A DNA stretch of 58,640 nucleotides from positions 1 to 58,640 of the forward strand of contig CAJUAA010000028.1 in NCBI GenBank assembly GCA_910584205.1, given 5' to 3'. Both the position numbers and the translations under genes were made by a program. Shown piece after piece: positions 32,487 through 41,520 of this stretch. Under the pieces are notes generated by a model. It was not told the DNA's origin and made no database searches. It saw only the letters and a list, made by a program, of their open reading frames with translations. The number at the start of each line of letters is the position of its first letter. Position 1 is the stretch's first letter. This stretch comes from an uncultured Lachnospiraceae bacterium (lineage in GTDB: Bacteria > Bacillota > Clostridia > Lachnospirales > Lachnospiraceae).

Positions 32487-33203
32487 TCAGATCCTTCCGG
32501 AGAGATAGACCTGGTATTCATACCGGTCCGCCACCGCATAGATGGACGCGTATTCAAAGGGCCCCTGAGCCGTACAGGTGACCCGGGTGCTGTGCAGCAG
32601 CGGCGCGTTCAGCGGGATGCGCAGGATCTGGGATTCCATGAAAGAGGCGCTGACGGCGGAGATGTGCTCCACGGCGTCCTTCAGTATGATTCCGTAATTG
32701 TTCTCAAGACAGGCGTACAGGCTGACGCAGTCGCTTTCCGTCAGCACGAAATCCGGGATCAGGCTTGCCATCAGATAGTTCTCGATGATACAGATCGGTT
32801 TGCCGTCCGCACACTGGACACGCTGGATGTGGTATACCGGTTCCCCTTCTTTCAGGGACAGGGTATCCTTGATGAAAGGGGGCGCGGGGATCTTTTCCAG
32901 CGCCAGTCCCTGGGTGGTCACCCGGTATCCCCGCTGCCGCAGCGTCTCTGTAAAGGACGTGATCTTGTTCAGCCGCTGGGAGGTGGAGATGTCCTGGACC
33001 TCCGTTCCCCGTCCCTGTGTGACGGACAGGTATCCTTCGTTGGTCAGCAGGCTGATGGCCCTGCGGACGGTGGTGCGGCTTACTCCGTATTCTGCCTCCA
33101 TCTCGGATTCTGTGGGCAGGAACGTGCCGGGCTTGTATCGCCCCTCTTTGATTTCTTTTTTCAGGCTGGTGTACAGCTGTCTGTAAGCGGGTATCTTTGC
33201 CAT
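32487..33203 (-). CDS. GntR/HutC-type regulator with UTRA domain (second copy)
   Basis: This 238-residue protein is paralogous to the regulator at 22611. The helix-turn-helix (TFLPTESEMEAEYGVSRTTV) and the UTRA domain are nearly co-linear throughout. I start at ATG 33203, with GGAGG 5 bp upstream. An extended -10 promoter (TGGTATAAT, minus strand, 33247-33254) lies before it, with a TCGCAT/ATGCGA palindrome (33228-33241) in the leader. It adjoins the SDR-FGGY kinase genes on the same strand and probably regulates them and the divergent ABC operon through the AGATAATTAT motif. Confidence 0.9.
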   Translation of the reverse strand: MAKIPAYRQLYTSLKKEIKEGRYKPGTFLPTESEMEAEYGVSRTTVRRAISLLTNEGYLSVTQGRGTEVQDISTSQRLNKITSFTETLRQRGYRVTTQGLALEKIPAPPFIKDTLSLKEGEPVYHIQRVQCADGKPICIIENYLMASLIPDFVLTESDCVSLYACLENNYGIILKDAVEHISAVSASFMESQILRIPLNAPLLHSTRVTCTAQGPFEYASIYAVADRYEYQVYLSGRI

Positions 33204-33272
33204 AGGTCCTCCATCTGTAAACTGCTTTCGCATCAATGCGATTCCTATTATACCACAGGATGGAAAAATTTA

Positions 33273-34040
33273 CTAATGGATTGTATAGCCTCCGTCCACC
33301 ACAAGGTTCGCCCCGGTAATCATATTGGCGGCCTCGGTGGCCAGGAAGAAGGAAGCCGCGGCGATCTCCTCAGGCTTGCAGAAGCGTCCCGCCGGAGTGC
33401 CGGCGATGGCCTTCTCATGCACTTCCCCCACATCCCAGTATCCCACGATGATCGGAGTCTCGGTGGCGGTGGGAGAGATGGCGTTGACCTGGATGCCGTA
33501 TCTGCCCCATTCGTATGCCAGGGATTTGACCATGGAGATGATGCCTGCCTTGCTGGCGCTGTAGGCCACATGCTTGTCGATGGCCACGATGCCCGCCTGG
33601 GACGCCATGCAGATGATCTTTCCGCCGTTCCCGGCTTTGATCATCTGCTTCCCCACGGCCTGCGCCATGAAAAAGGAGCCGGTCAGGTTCACGTCGATCA
33701 CCTTTCTCCAGGTCTTTTCATCAAAATCCTCCGCCCGCTCAATGTCGCCGATTCCCGCGCAGTGAACCAGCACGTCGATGCCGCCGTGTTCCTTTACGAT
33801 GTCCTGCACCGCCTGGTTCACGCTGTCATAATCGGAGACATCCACATGGTAACAGGACGCTCCGGGGACCTGGGAGGCGGCGGACCGGGCCGCTTCCAGA
33901 TTCCGGTCCAGCAGGCACACCTGCGCGCCCTTCTCGGAAAACAGGCGGGCAGTGGCGAAGCCAATGCCGGAAGCGGCTCCCGTAATGACTGCTTTTTTGC
34001 CTTCCAGTGTAAAATCGGTAGAATAAGGTTTGCTGATCAT
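33273..34040 (-). CDS. SDR family oxidoreductase
   Basis: This 255-residue classical short-chain dehydrogenase has TGAASGIG near residue 20, CAG in place of NNAG, and catalytic Ser, Tyr and Lys in MASQAG and YSASK. The C-terminal end ANLVVDGGYTIH is normal. Members oxidise polyols or 2-hydroxy sugars. The ribosome binding site GAAAGGAAAGG is present. It lies 21 bp after the FGGY kinase on the same strand, so oxidation of a polyol to a ketose followed by phosphorylation is likely. Confidence 0.88.
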   Translation of the reverse strand: MISKPYSTDFTLEGKKAVITGAASGIGFATARLFSEKGAQVCLLDRNLEAARSAASQVPGASCYHVDVSDYDSVNQAVQDIVKEHGGIDVLVHCAGIGDIERAEDFDEKTWRKVIDVNLTGSFFMAQAVGKQMIKAGNGGKIICMASQAGIVAIDKHVAYSASKAGIISMVKSLAYEWGRYGIQVNAISPTATETPIIVGYWDVGEVHEKAIAGTPAGRFCKPEEIAAASFFLATEAANMITGANLVVDGGYTIH

Positions 34041-34061
34041 AGTATCCTTTCCTTTCTGTAT

Positions 34062-35576
34062 TCAGTGTTTGAGCGATTCGGACATGTAGTCGCCCAGGTC
34101 TGCCAGTACGCTGCTGATGTGGACGAAGGTCTGCTGGAGCTTTTCGTATTGAGCGGCCCGCTCCGGGTCCGGAACGCTGATCCGTTCCACCTGATGGAGC
34201 GAGGGGATGCCCTCGTAATCCTTCCAGATGCCCACGGCCCTGGCGGCGATGGCGGCGGCGCCCACCGTGGCGGCGTCCTGATCGATGTTTGTCTTGATGA
34301 TCCTCGTGTTGAACACGTCCGCGAACATCTGCATCCAGAAGCTGCTCCGGCTTCCGCCGCCGCAGAACAGAATATCGTCGGATATCCCCGTTTTTTCGCG
34401 GAGATAGAGGACAGATTCCTTCAGGTTCATGCAGATGCCCTCCATGGCCGCCCGCACCATGGCCTCCCGCGTGGTGCCCAGGTGGAGCCCGATATAGGCG
34501 CCCCGTATGTGGATGCTTTTGTCCTGAGAGGTCCCGCCTGCCAGGCTGGGATTGAAAAAGATCCCGTCGGAGCCGATGGGAACTGTGGCGGCCATCTTGC
34601 TCATTTTGTCGAACACATGTTTATCAATGTCCTTGCAGAGCACATCCTTTGCCCAGGAAAAGGAGCTTCCGCCGGCAAAGATGGAGAAGGCGGAGGTGTA
34701 CAGCCCCTCCTCAATATGGGCGAAGACGTAAGGTTTTTTCCGGAAATCAAGCACGGGCTTTCTGGAATTGACCGGAACCCAGCTGGACGAGCCGAGGGAC
34801 GTATAGATCCGGCCGTCTCCGGTGCCCACGGCGCCCAGCGCCATGCACGCGTTGTCCACGCCCCCGCACGCCACCAGCGTCTGTTCGGATAATCCGATCT
34901 CTCTGGCAGCGTCGGGGCGGATGGTTCCGACGACGGTGTGGGAGGGTACGATGTCCGGGAAAAGCCCGGCGGGAATGCCGGCGGCTTCGAGAAAATCGGC
35001 CCTCATCCGGTGGGCGGCAAGGTCATAGGCGCCGGTGCCGGACGCGTAGGAATGATCCATGCAGCAGTTCCCGGTCAGCCGGAAATTGATGTAATCTTTG
35101 GAGCCGGGCACCTTCCAGATCCGGGAAAAAAGCTCCGGCTGGTGCTTCTTCGTCCACATGAGCTTGAAAATGGAATAACAGGGAGCGGGAAAACCGTTCC
35201 CTGTGGCCAGATACCAGTCTTCCTCCCGAATGCGGGTGAAAAAATCCTCCGCTTCCAGGCCGGCCCTTGTGTCGGACCAGATGGGGACTGAATCGGCCAG
35301 CAGCCGTCCGTCCCGGTCGATGGGAACGGTCACAAGGCTGTGCCCGGACAGAGCCAGCGCTTTGATGCTGGAAGGGTCCGTGCCGGATCCTTCCACCAGA
35401 GACCGGGTGCTGCTTACGACCGCGTTCCACCAGTCCTCCGGACGCTGTTCGTGCATGCATGGGGCGGGATACGCGGTGGGGTATGGGGCAAAGGTCTTGA
35501 AAAGGGTGCGCATTTCCCCGTCATACAGGGAAGCCTTGACGCCGCCGGTGCCCAGATCATATGCGATTATGTTCAT
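34062..35576 (-). CDS. FGGY family carbohydrate kinase
   Basis: The 504-residue kinase starts MNIIAYDLGTGGVKASLYDG, giving the ATP turn. Other conserved parts are RPEDWWNAV, VPIWSDTRAG, CGGVDNACMALGAVG and FCGGGSRSSFWMQ. It phosphorylates a ketose or a related polyol. I start at ATG 35576 after GAGGAGGTGTTTT. It faces away from the ABC operon and is read from a consensus promoter. It is one of three intact FGGY kinases in the window and differs clearly from the other two. Confidence 0.92.
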   Translation of the reverse strand: MNIIAYDLGTGGVKASLYDGEMRTLFKTFAPYPTAYPAPCMHEQRPEDWWNAVVSSTRSLVEGSGTDPSSIKALALSGHSLVTVPIDRDGRLLADSVPIWSDTRAGLEAEDFFTRIREEDWYLATGNGFPAPCYSIFKLMWTKKHQPELFSRIWKVPGSKDYINFRLTGNCCMDHSYASGTGAYDLAAHRMRADFLEAAGIPAGLFPDIVPSHTVVGTIRPDAAREIGLSEQTLVACGGVDNACMALGAVGTGDGRIYTSLGSSSWVPVNSRKPVLDFRKKPYVFAHIEEGLYTSAFSIFAGGSSFSWAKDVLCKDIDKHVFDKMSKMAATVPIGSDGIFFNPSLAGGTSQDKSIHIRGAYIGLHLGTTREAMVRAAMEGICMNLKESVLYLREKTGISDDILFCGGGSRSSFWMQMFADVFNTRIIKTNIDQDAATVGAAAIAARAVGIWKDYEGIPSLHQVERISVPDPERAAQYEKLQQTFVHISSVLADLGDYMSESLKH

Positions 35577-35676
35577 AAAACACCTCCTCAGAATGTGATG
35601 TCCGCATACAGTGAAGATGCGGAACTTCAAAAGATAATTACCTATCGCAAAAGGATGAAACCTTTTGAATGGTTAA

Positions 35677-35705
35677 ATTATATGATATTTACACAAAAAA
35701 GACAA
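35677..35705 (-). promoter_or_regulatory. Promoter of FGGY kinase-SDR operon
   Basis: On the minus strand TTGTCT (35705-35700) and TATAAT (35682-35677) have a 17-bp spacer. AGATAATTACCT (35632-35643) lies downstream of the start, one base from the AGATAATTATCT palindrome. Confidence 0.75.
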
Positions 35706-35757
35706 GTATCATATGGAAAAAATGTTGAAAAAGACAATGAGTTTGGAAAATTTATAG

Positions 35758-35804
35758 TTGACATGACGAAAGAAGGGTGATATGATGCAGATAGATAATT
35801 ATGT
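35758..35804 (+). promoter_or_regulatory. Promoter and GntR operator of second ABC operon
   Basis: TTGACA (35758-35763) and TATGAT (35781-35786) have a 17-bp spacer. AGATAATTATGT (35793-35804), one base from the AGATAATTATCT palindrome, sits at the predicted start. A longer inverted repeat (AATTATGTTT 35797-35806 with AAACATAATT 35818-35827) overlaps it. Confidence 0.75.
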
Positions 35805-35855
35805 TTCAGAAATTATCAAACATAATTACCAACAAAAGCCAAAGGAGGAAAAAAG

Positions 35856-36974
35856 ATGAAAAAAACAATGGCAGTTCTAATGACGCTGGTAATGGCATTG
35901 ACGATGTGCAGCTGCGGGCAGAAAGATCAGGGGGGATCACAGGAAGCGACGCCGGACGCTGCTCCCGCGGAAAGCGGATCGGAAGGGGATGAAACCGCGG
36001 ACGCGGCAGAAGGCGGATCGGAGAAGACCGTGACGATCGGAGACTACACGTTCACCATCGACACGGCGAAAGATCCGAAGGACATCGAGATTCCGGTGGT
36101 GTACCAGAATGTACAGGATATTTTTGCCTCCTATATGGAGGAGGGCGTACTTGGCTTTGCGGAAGAGAAGGGAATCAACGCATATGTGACCGGGTCCAAC
36201 GACTGGTCCGCGGAGTCCCAGTACAATCTCATGGAGACGCTTGTGACGAAGAAACCGGACGCCATCGCCATCGCGGCGGCGGATGACCAGACCCTTACTC
36301 CGGTCATCAACAAAGCGCTGGAGGCGGGTATCCCGGTGCTGTGCGTCAACTGCGACGCTCCCAGTTCCGGCAGGCTTGCATATCTTGGCCGCGACGATGT
36401 GGAGGCGGGACGTGAAGTGGCGAAATACATTGTAGAAAAATTAACAGAGAAATACGGGGAGCCGAAAGGAAAGATCCTCATGACCACCACAGGTGCGGGC
36501 AACAACTGGTCAGACCAACGCGAAGCGGGCAACCGGGAAATCTTTGAGCAGTATCCGGACATTGAGATCGTTGATTTTATCAATGCCACCGGCGACGAGC
36601 AGAGCATGTACGGCATGCTGGAAAATGCGCTTCTTGCCAATCCGGACATCGACGCCATGTGCAACATGGGCGGAACCATGGACCTGTGGGGAAGGCTCAT
36701 GAAGAATCAGGGACGTACGGATATCATCGCGGTTGGAAATGACCTCTATGGAGACGTTCTTTCCTATATAAAAGACGGATATCTGACCTGTTCCTATGGA
36801 CAGCGCGTGTATGAGCAGTGCTACGGAGGTGTGGAGCAGCTCTACAATTTCCTGACCACGGGCGATCCGGCCTCCTTCAAGGAAAACGATGTTCCGTTCT
36901 ACATTTTCCGTGTGGATGCTGCGAATGTGGACGAAGTTCTGGAACAGCGTGAGAGCGGTACGCCGATCGGATAA
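35856..36974 (+). CDS. Sugar ABC transporter substrate-binding lipoprotein
   Basis: The 372-residue protein starts with a lipoprotein signal. The Cys lies in TMCSCG, probably the second Cys, at about 20. An acidic linker runs to about 55 and a ribose-type binding fold follows (IPVVYQNVQDIFASYMEEGV ... IIAVGNDLYGDVLSYIKDG). AAAGGAGGAAAAAAG precedes the start. It is the first gene of an ABC operon (binding protein, permease, ATPase), the reverse order of the other ABC operon for the last two genes. The sugar cannot be read. Confidence 0.92.
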   Translation: MKKTMAVLMTLVMALTMCSCGQKDQGGSQEATPDAAPAESGSEGDETADAAEGGSEKTVTIGDYTFTIDTAKDPKDIEIPVVYQNVQDIFASYMEEGVLGFAEEKGINAYVTGSNDWSAESQYNLMETLVTKKPDAIAIAAADDQTLTPVINKALEAGIPVLCVNCDAPSSGRLAYLGRDDVEAGREVAKYIVEKLTEKYGEPKGKILMTTTGAGNNWSDQREAGNREIFEQYPDIEIVDFINATGDEQSMYGMLENALLANPDIDAMCNMGGTMDLWGRLMKNQGRTDIIAVGNDLYGDVLSYIKDGYLTCSYGQRVYEQCYGGVEQLYNFLTTGDPASFKENDVPFYIFRVDAANVDEVLEQRESGTPIG

Positions 36975-36985
36975 GAAGCAGAATC

Positions 36986-37021
36986 AAAAAGGGCTGTCAA
37001 TGGAGATTGCCGGCCCTTTTT
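36986..37021 (+). terminator. Attenuator-like hairpin between binding protein and permease
   Basis: AAAAAGGGC pairs with GGCCCTTTTT around a loop of about 17 bases, followed by T. It sits between genes of one operon, so it may be a leaky terminator that gives more binding protein than permease. Confidence 0.6.
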
Positions 37022-37043
37022 CAGAAAAAGGAGAGGTGTCTTT

Positions 37044-38042
37044 ATGCGTGAGACGCAGTCGAACACAGTATTTCATAACATCATAAAAATGCGTGAACTG
37101 GGGATTCTGTTTGTGCTGATTGCGATGATCTTCATCTTTTCGGTGACCAGCAGCGTATTTTTCACAGTCAATAATTTTCTGAATATCACACGGCAGATCT
37201 CTCTGTTGGGAATCATGGCCATGGGCATGATGATGGTGATCGCAGTGGGAGGGGTAGATCTGTCAGTAGGGGCTGTGTACGCGATCTGCTCCACCTCCGC
37301 CGCGGCGCTCATGACCCGGGGGCAGATACCGATCCTGCCGGCATGCCTGATTGCGCTGCTGATCGGCCTTCTGTTCGGCGTGCTGAACGGGGTTCTGATC
37401 GGCTACTGCAAGATCATGCCCTTTATCACCACCATGGGAACGATGAACGTGGCCAGGGGTCTTGCGCTGATCATCGCCAAAGGCAAGATCATCTCTCTCG
37501 ATAAAGACCCGGTGCCTGATCCGGAGCATCTGGACGCGTTTTTCCGCTTTGGAGGGGGAAGCATCGGAGGGGTACCCACGCTGGCGGTGATCCTGATCGT
37601 GATCGTCATCTTCTCCTGGCTGTTTTTCCATAAATCCCTGACAGGATTCCGCCTGCGGGCGGTGGGAGGCAGCATCGAGGCGGCCAGCGCTTCGGGTATC
37701 AATGTGAAGAAGACGATACTGATCCCCTATATCATTACAAGCGGACTGTGCGCCATCGCGGCTCTGGCCAACTTTTCCTTTATGCATACGGTTCAGGGAA
37801 CCATGGGCGAGGGGCAGGAGCTTCAGGTGCTGGCCGCCGCGTACATCGGAGGCGCCAGCCCCATCGGCGGCGGCGGGACGATCCTGGGTACGCTGATTGG
37901 AGCGCTGATTATGGGCGTCCTGCAGAATGGACTGGTCCTTCTGGGCGTCAATACGTTTGTACAGCAGATTGTCATCGGTATGCTGGTCATCGTTGCGGTC
38001 ATGATCGATGTTTACAGAAATGAAAAGCGCGAAAGCAGGTAA
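37044..38042 (+). CDS. Sugar ABC transporter permease (CUT2)
   Basis: The 332-residue RbsC-like permease has about 9 helices. It includes the family loop AVGGVDLSVGAVYAICSTSA and the late block AAYIGGASPIGGGGTILGTL. GGAGAGGTGTCTTT precedes the start. It pairs with the following ATPase gene, 5 bp downstream. Confidence 0.92.
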   Translation: MRETQSNTVFHNIIKMRELGILFVLIAMIFIFSVTSSVFFTVNNFLNITRQISLLGIMAMGMMMVIAVGGVDLSVGAVYAICSTSAAALMTRGQIPILPACLIALLIGLLFGVLNGVLIGYCKIMPFITTMGTMNVARGLALIIAKGKIISLDKDPVPDPEHLDAFFRFGGGSIGGVPTLAVILIVIVIFSWLFFHKSLTGFRLRAVGGSIEAASASGINVKKTILIPYIITSGLCAIAALANFSFMHTVQGTMGEGQELQVLAAAYIGGASPIGGGGTILGTLIGALIMGVLQNGLVLLGVNTFVQQIVIGMLVIVAVMIDVYRNEKRESR

Positions 38043-38047
38043 AAAAT

Positions 38048-39565
38048 ATGTCGGATGTAATCATTGAATTTCGCAGTATACATAAACGGTTTGGAGGAAT
38101 CCATGCGGTCCGGGGCGTGAGCTTTTCCATCGAAAAGGGCGAGGTGCATACGATCCTGGGGGAGAACGGCGCCGGGAAATCCACGCTGATGAACATGCTG
38201 TCGGGCATTTACATGCCGGATGAGGGAGAGATCGTGTACAACGGGGAGTCGGTGCAGATCACGAATCCCTACAAGGCGAAGGAGCTGGGCATCTCCACGG
38301 TTTTCCAGGAGCTGAAGCTCTGCCCCAACCTGACCGTGGTGCAGAACATCTTTCTGGGCCGCGAGCGGATGAAGGGGTTCCGGCCGGACTGGAACGGCAT
38401 GACGAAGGAGGCGGCGGAGAAGCTGGCGGAGCTGGGGCTTAACATCGATGTGACAAAACGGGTGATGGAACTGTCCGCGGCACAAAGACAGCTGGTGGAG
38501 ATCGCCAAAGCCATGTTCATCCATTCGCAGGTGCTGATCCTGGACGAACCCACGTCTTCCCTGACTTACGAGGAGGCGGACCGGCTGTTCGGAACGGTCC
38601 GCATGCTGAAGAGCCAGGGCGTGGCCGTGATTTTCATCTCCCACCGGATGCAGGAAGTATTTGAAATCAGCGACAGAATCAGTATAATGAGAAATGGAGA
38701 GTACCTTTCGACTTACCGGATCGACGAGGTATCGCCCCAGGAGGTCGTCTCTTTGATCTCAGGGAAAGCCAGGGAGCAGATCGCGCAGGAGGTATCGGAG
38801 AAAAAGGCAAAGATATTTGCCGAAGATGCGCCGGCGGCGCTGGAAGTCCGTTCGCTCTGCGGCGGGCCGCTGGTGCAGGATATCAGCTTCCGGCTGTATG
38901 AAAGGGAGATGCTGGGATTCTACGGCCTGCAGGGGGCGGGGCGTACCGAGCTGATGGAGACCATCTTTGGGCTGCGCAGGGCGGAGTCCGGAGAGATTCT
39001 TGTGGACGGGGAGCCGTGCTCCCGGCCCGGCGTGGGCGAACGGATGAAGAACGGGATCGCGATGGTGCCGGAGGACCGGAAACGCGTGGGGCTGTTCATG
39101 AATTACGATGTGATGAACAACATCTGCGCCATGCACGGGAAAGATCTGGTGGCAAAGACCGGCATGCTGGACCGGAAACGGATGAATGAGATTGCGGAAA
39201 CTTTTACGGAACAGTTGCATATCCGCACGGACGGCGTGGGACAGATGGTGAAAGACCTTTCCGGAGGAAACCAGCAGAAGGTCGTCATCTCCAAATGCCT
39301 GTCCATCGATCCGAAGATCCTGATTATGGACGAGCCCACCCGGGGCGTGGACGTGGGCGCCAAGACGGAGATCTTCCAGCTCCTGCACGAGCTGAGGGAC
39401 GATCCGGACCGGCCCATGAGCATCATCGTCGTGTCCTCGGAGCTTTCGGAAGTCGTGGCGGAATGCGACCGTGTGCTGGTGATGCGGCAGGGGCGCATCG
39501 TGGGCGAACTGAAAAATGAAGAAATCAACAAAGACGCAGTCCTGCAGTACGCATTTAATGGTTAG
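38048..39565 (+). CDS. Sugar ABC transporter ATP-binding protein (CUT2)
   Basis: The 505-residue two-domain ATPase has Walker A GENGAGKST in the first domain and Walker B LILDEPTSS. The second domain has a degenerate Walker A (GLQGAGRTE), signature LSGGNQQKV and Walker B ILIMDEPT. The first-domain signature region reads MELSAAQRQLVEIAK, with LSAAQ in place of LSGGQ. It drives the permease upstream. A weak ribosome binding site (GGTAAAAAAT) indicates coupling with the permease gene. Confidence 0.92.
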   Translation: MSDVIIEFRSIHKRFGGIHAVRGVSFSIEKGEVHTILGENGAGKSTLMNMLSGIYMPDEGEIVYNGESVQITNPYKAKELGISTVFQELKLCPNLTVVQNIFLGRERMKGFRPDWNGMTKEAAEKLAELGLNIDVTKRVMELSAAQRQLVEIAKAMFIHSQVLILDEPTSSLTYEEADRLFGTVRMLKSQGVAVIFISHRMQEVFEISDRISIMRNGEYLSTYRIDEVSPQEVVSLISGKAREQIAQEVSEKKAKIFAEDAPAALEVRSLCGGPLVQDISFRLYEREMLGFYGLQGAGRTELMETIFGLRRAESGEILVDGEPCSRPGVGERMKNGIAMVPEDRKRVGLFMNYDVMNNICAMHGKDLVAKTGMLDRKRMNEIAETFTEQLHIRTDGVGQMVKDLSGGNQQKVVISKCLSIDPKILIMDEPTRGVDVGAKTEIFQLLHELRDDPDRPMSIIVVSSELSEVVAECDRVLVMRQGRIVGELKNEEINKDAVLQYAFNG

Positions 39566-39614
39566 GGTGCATCGTTTGTTATCTGTAAAATGAATAGAGA
39601 CAAGGAGTGAAAAG

Positions 39615-40304
39615 ATGTTACCAGGCGAAGCTGCTGCAATGATCGATATCAGCACAGTCAGGACACAGCATACTTTGAAGGATATTGAAGAAGCTGTGGG
39701 CTATGCAAAAAAATACAGGTTTATCAATGTACATACGCTGCCATGCTGGACGGCGGCGCTGTCGAAGATGCTGGAAGATGTGGAGGGGGTATCGGTAGGG
39801 GCTCCGGTGGGGTTTCCGGGGGGAGGCCACAAGACGGAGGTCAAGCTTCTGGAAGCCCGGGAGCTGCTGCGGGACGGTGTCCAGGAGATGGATATCGTCA
39901 TGAATATCGGGAAATTAAAAAACGGGGAATACGATTACGTGCTGGAGGAGCTGAAAGAGATCACAGCCCTGGCGAAGGGAAAGGCTCTTGTGAAAGTGAT
40001 TATCGAGATCAATACGCTGACAGACCAGGAGATGCTGAAGGCGTGCGATCTGGTCATGGAGAGCGGAGCGGATTTCATAAAGACGGGAACCGGATGGATA
40101 CCCGGGGGCGCCAACATCGAGCGCATACGAAAGATCAAGGAGCACTGCGGGGACCGGATCCGGATCAAGGCGGCCGGCGGAATCCGCACGCTGGAGGAAT
40201 TTATGAAGCTGGCCGAAATGGGCGTGGAACGCATGGGGATCAACATGCAGTCCGCCGTTGAGATCGTCCAGGCGCTGGCAGACAGGCATAAGGATAAATC
40301 ATAA
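39615..40304 (+). CDS. DeoC/LacD-type aldolase
   Basis: The 229-residue class I aldolase of the deoxyribose-phosphate aldolase family has K156 (FIKTGTG) as Schiff base, a second Lys in KAAGG (K185) and Asp 93 in MDIVMNIG. The family's IDHT motif reads IDIST here, with the His absent, so the true substrate may not be 2-deoxyribose 5-phosphate. AGGAGTGAAAAG precedes the start. It closes the ABC operon and gives the module an aldol-cleavage step after the FGGY kinase. A terminator follows. Confidence 0.88.
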   Translation: MLPGEAAAMIDISTVRTQHTLKDIEEAVGYAKKYRFINVHTLPCWTAALSKMLEDVEGVSVGAPVGFPGGGHKTEVKLLEARELLRDGVQEMDIVMNIGKLKNGEYDYVLEELKEITALAKGKALVKVIIEINTLTDQEMLKACDLVMESGADFIKTGTGWIPGGANIERIRKIKEHCGDRIRIKAAGGIRTLEEFMKLAEMGVERMGINMQSAVEIVQALADRHKDKS

Positions 40305-40333
40305 GGAAGACGGAAGCCTTGAAAAAATTTCTG

Positions 40334-40378
40334 AAAAAAGACGCTTTTGGGAATACAGCCCGGGGCGTTCTTTTTTTA
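40334..40378 (+). terminator. Terminator after DeoC-like gene
   Basis: AAAAAAGACGC pairs with GCGTTCTTTTT with one bulge, followed by a long T run. Confidence 0.75.
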
Positions 40379-40485
40379 TATCCCCAATTCGGTTTTCAGA
40401 CTTTTCTCGAAAGACACTTGCTATTTAAAATGCAGTAATTTATACTGTAATCATTAAAAATGATGACTAAAGGAGAAAGAAAATT

Positions 40486-41406
40486 ATGCCAATACGTATT
40501 GCAGAGTCCATGCCGGCTCATGATATACTGGAATCGGAAAATATTTTTGTGATGACGGAGCGCAGGGCCATGTCTCAGGATATCCGCCCGCTGAAGGTGC
40601 TGATCCTGAACCTGATGCCCACCAAGATCGTGACGGAGACGCAGCTGCTCCGGAAGCTTTCCAACACGCCCCTGCAGATCGATGTGGAATTTCTGCAGAC
40701 GGCAAGCTATACGCCGACCCATACGGACCCGGGGCACCTGAAGCAGTTTTACTGCGTCTTTGACCAGATCCGGGACCGCCATTTTGACGGGATGATCATT
40801 ACGGGAGCGCCGCTTGACTATGTGAAGTGCGAGGATACGGTTTACTGGAACGAGGTCTGTGAGATCATGGAGTGGACAAAGACCCATGTGCACTGTACGT
40901 TCCATCTCTGCTGGGGCGCTTACGCGGGTCTTTATTATCATCACGGAGTCGAAAAGAGAGATCTGGACAGAAAGCTGTTCGGCGTCTTCCCTCACCGGAT
41001 GTTAAAGAACACTTCGCCGCTGTTCCGCGGTTTTAACGATGTCTTCATGGCGCCCCATTCCCGCGCCACCGATGTGCGGCTGGAGGACGTGGAGGCGGTT
41101 CCGGAACTGGAGGTGCTGGCGGTGACGGAAGGAGGAAGCCTTGCCATTGCCAAGACAAAGGACAGCCGTCAGTTTTTCGTGACCTGCCACGCGGAGTACG
41201 ATCACAATACGCTGGCGCTGGAATATTTCCGGGATATGGAGAAGGGACTGACCACAGTGGATCTTCCCATCAATTATTTCCCGGATGACGATCCTTCAAA
41301 AGAGCCGCTGGTAAGCTGGCGCTCCACCGGGCAGCTGCTGTATTCCAACTGGCTGAATTATTATGTATACCAGAGCACGCCGTACGATATTGATACGATC
41401 TGCTGA
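40486..41406 (+). CDS. metA: Homoserine O-acyltransferase (MetA)
   Basis: The 306-residue MetA-type enzyme acylates L-homoserine in methionine synthesis. The catalytic Cys is C142 (HLCWGA), with H235 and E237 in CHAEY. Residue 111 is Asp (TGAPLDYVK). In MetA this position is Gly in the succinyl-CoA enzyme of E. coli and Glu in enzymes that use acetyl-CoA, so the acidic residue favours acetyl-CoA. AAAGGAGAAAGAAAATT precedes the start. It stands alone between catabolic genes. Confidence 0.93.
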   Translation: MPIRIAESMPAHDILESENIFVMTERRAMSQDIRPLKVLILNLMPTKIVTETQLLRKLSNTPLQIDVEFLQTASYTPTHTDPGHLKQFYCVFDQIRDRHFDGMIITGAPLDYVKCEDTVYWNEVCEIMEWTKTHVHCTFHLCWGAYAGLYYHHGVEKRDLDRKLFGVFPHRMLKNTSPLFRGFNDVFMAPHSRATDVRLEDVEAVPELEVLAVTEGGSLAIAKTKDSRQFFVTCHAEYDHNTLALEYFRDMEKGLTTVDLPINYFPDDDPSKEPLVSWRSTGQLLYSNWLNYYVYQSTPYDIDTIC

Positions 41407-41429
41407 GAAGTGTTATAAAGATGTTGAAG

Positions 41430-41465
41430 ATGAAAAGACTGAACTACGAGACGCTGCAGGAGTGA
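41430..41465 (+). pseudogene. Possible uxaB N-terminal stub
   Basis: Twelve codons give MKRLNYETLQE and stop. From memory this matches the start of tagaturonate reductase (UxaB) in Lachnospiraceae, which normally lies just before uxaA. The stop and the lack of any further homologous frame suggest the rest was deleted. Very short, so tentative. Confidence 0.3.
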
Positions 41466-41520
41466 AAAAAATACGGACGGAAGGAGCAAAAGCAGCGTTT
41501 CGAAGCTGCCTGTAAGACCG

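Noticed and set aside
32403..34892. Open frame of 829 codons on the + strand
   Set aside because: It runs antisense to the GntR, SDR and FGGY kinase genes, which have clear motifs and ribosome binding sites. Its protein is His/Gly/Arg-rich with no family resemblance, typical of a shadow frame in GC-rich DNA.
40428..40446. Promoter TTGCTA ... TATACT before metA
   Set aside because: The boxes are only 7 bp apart, which is too short; no other pair with proper spacing was convincing.
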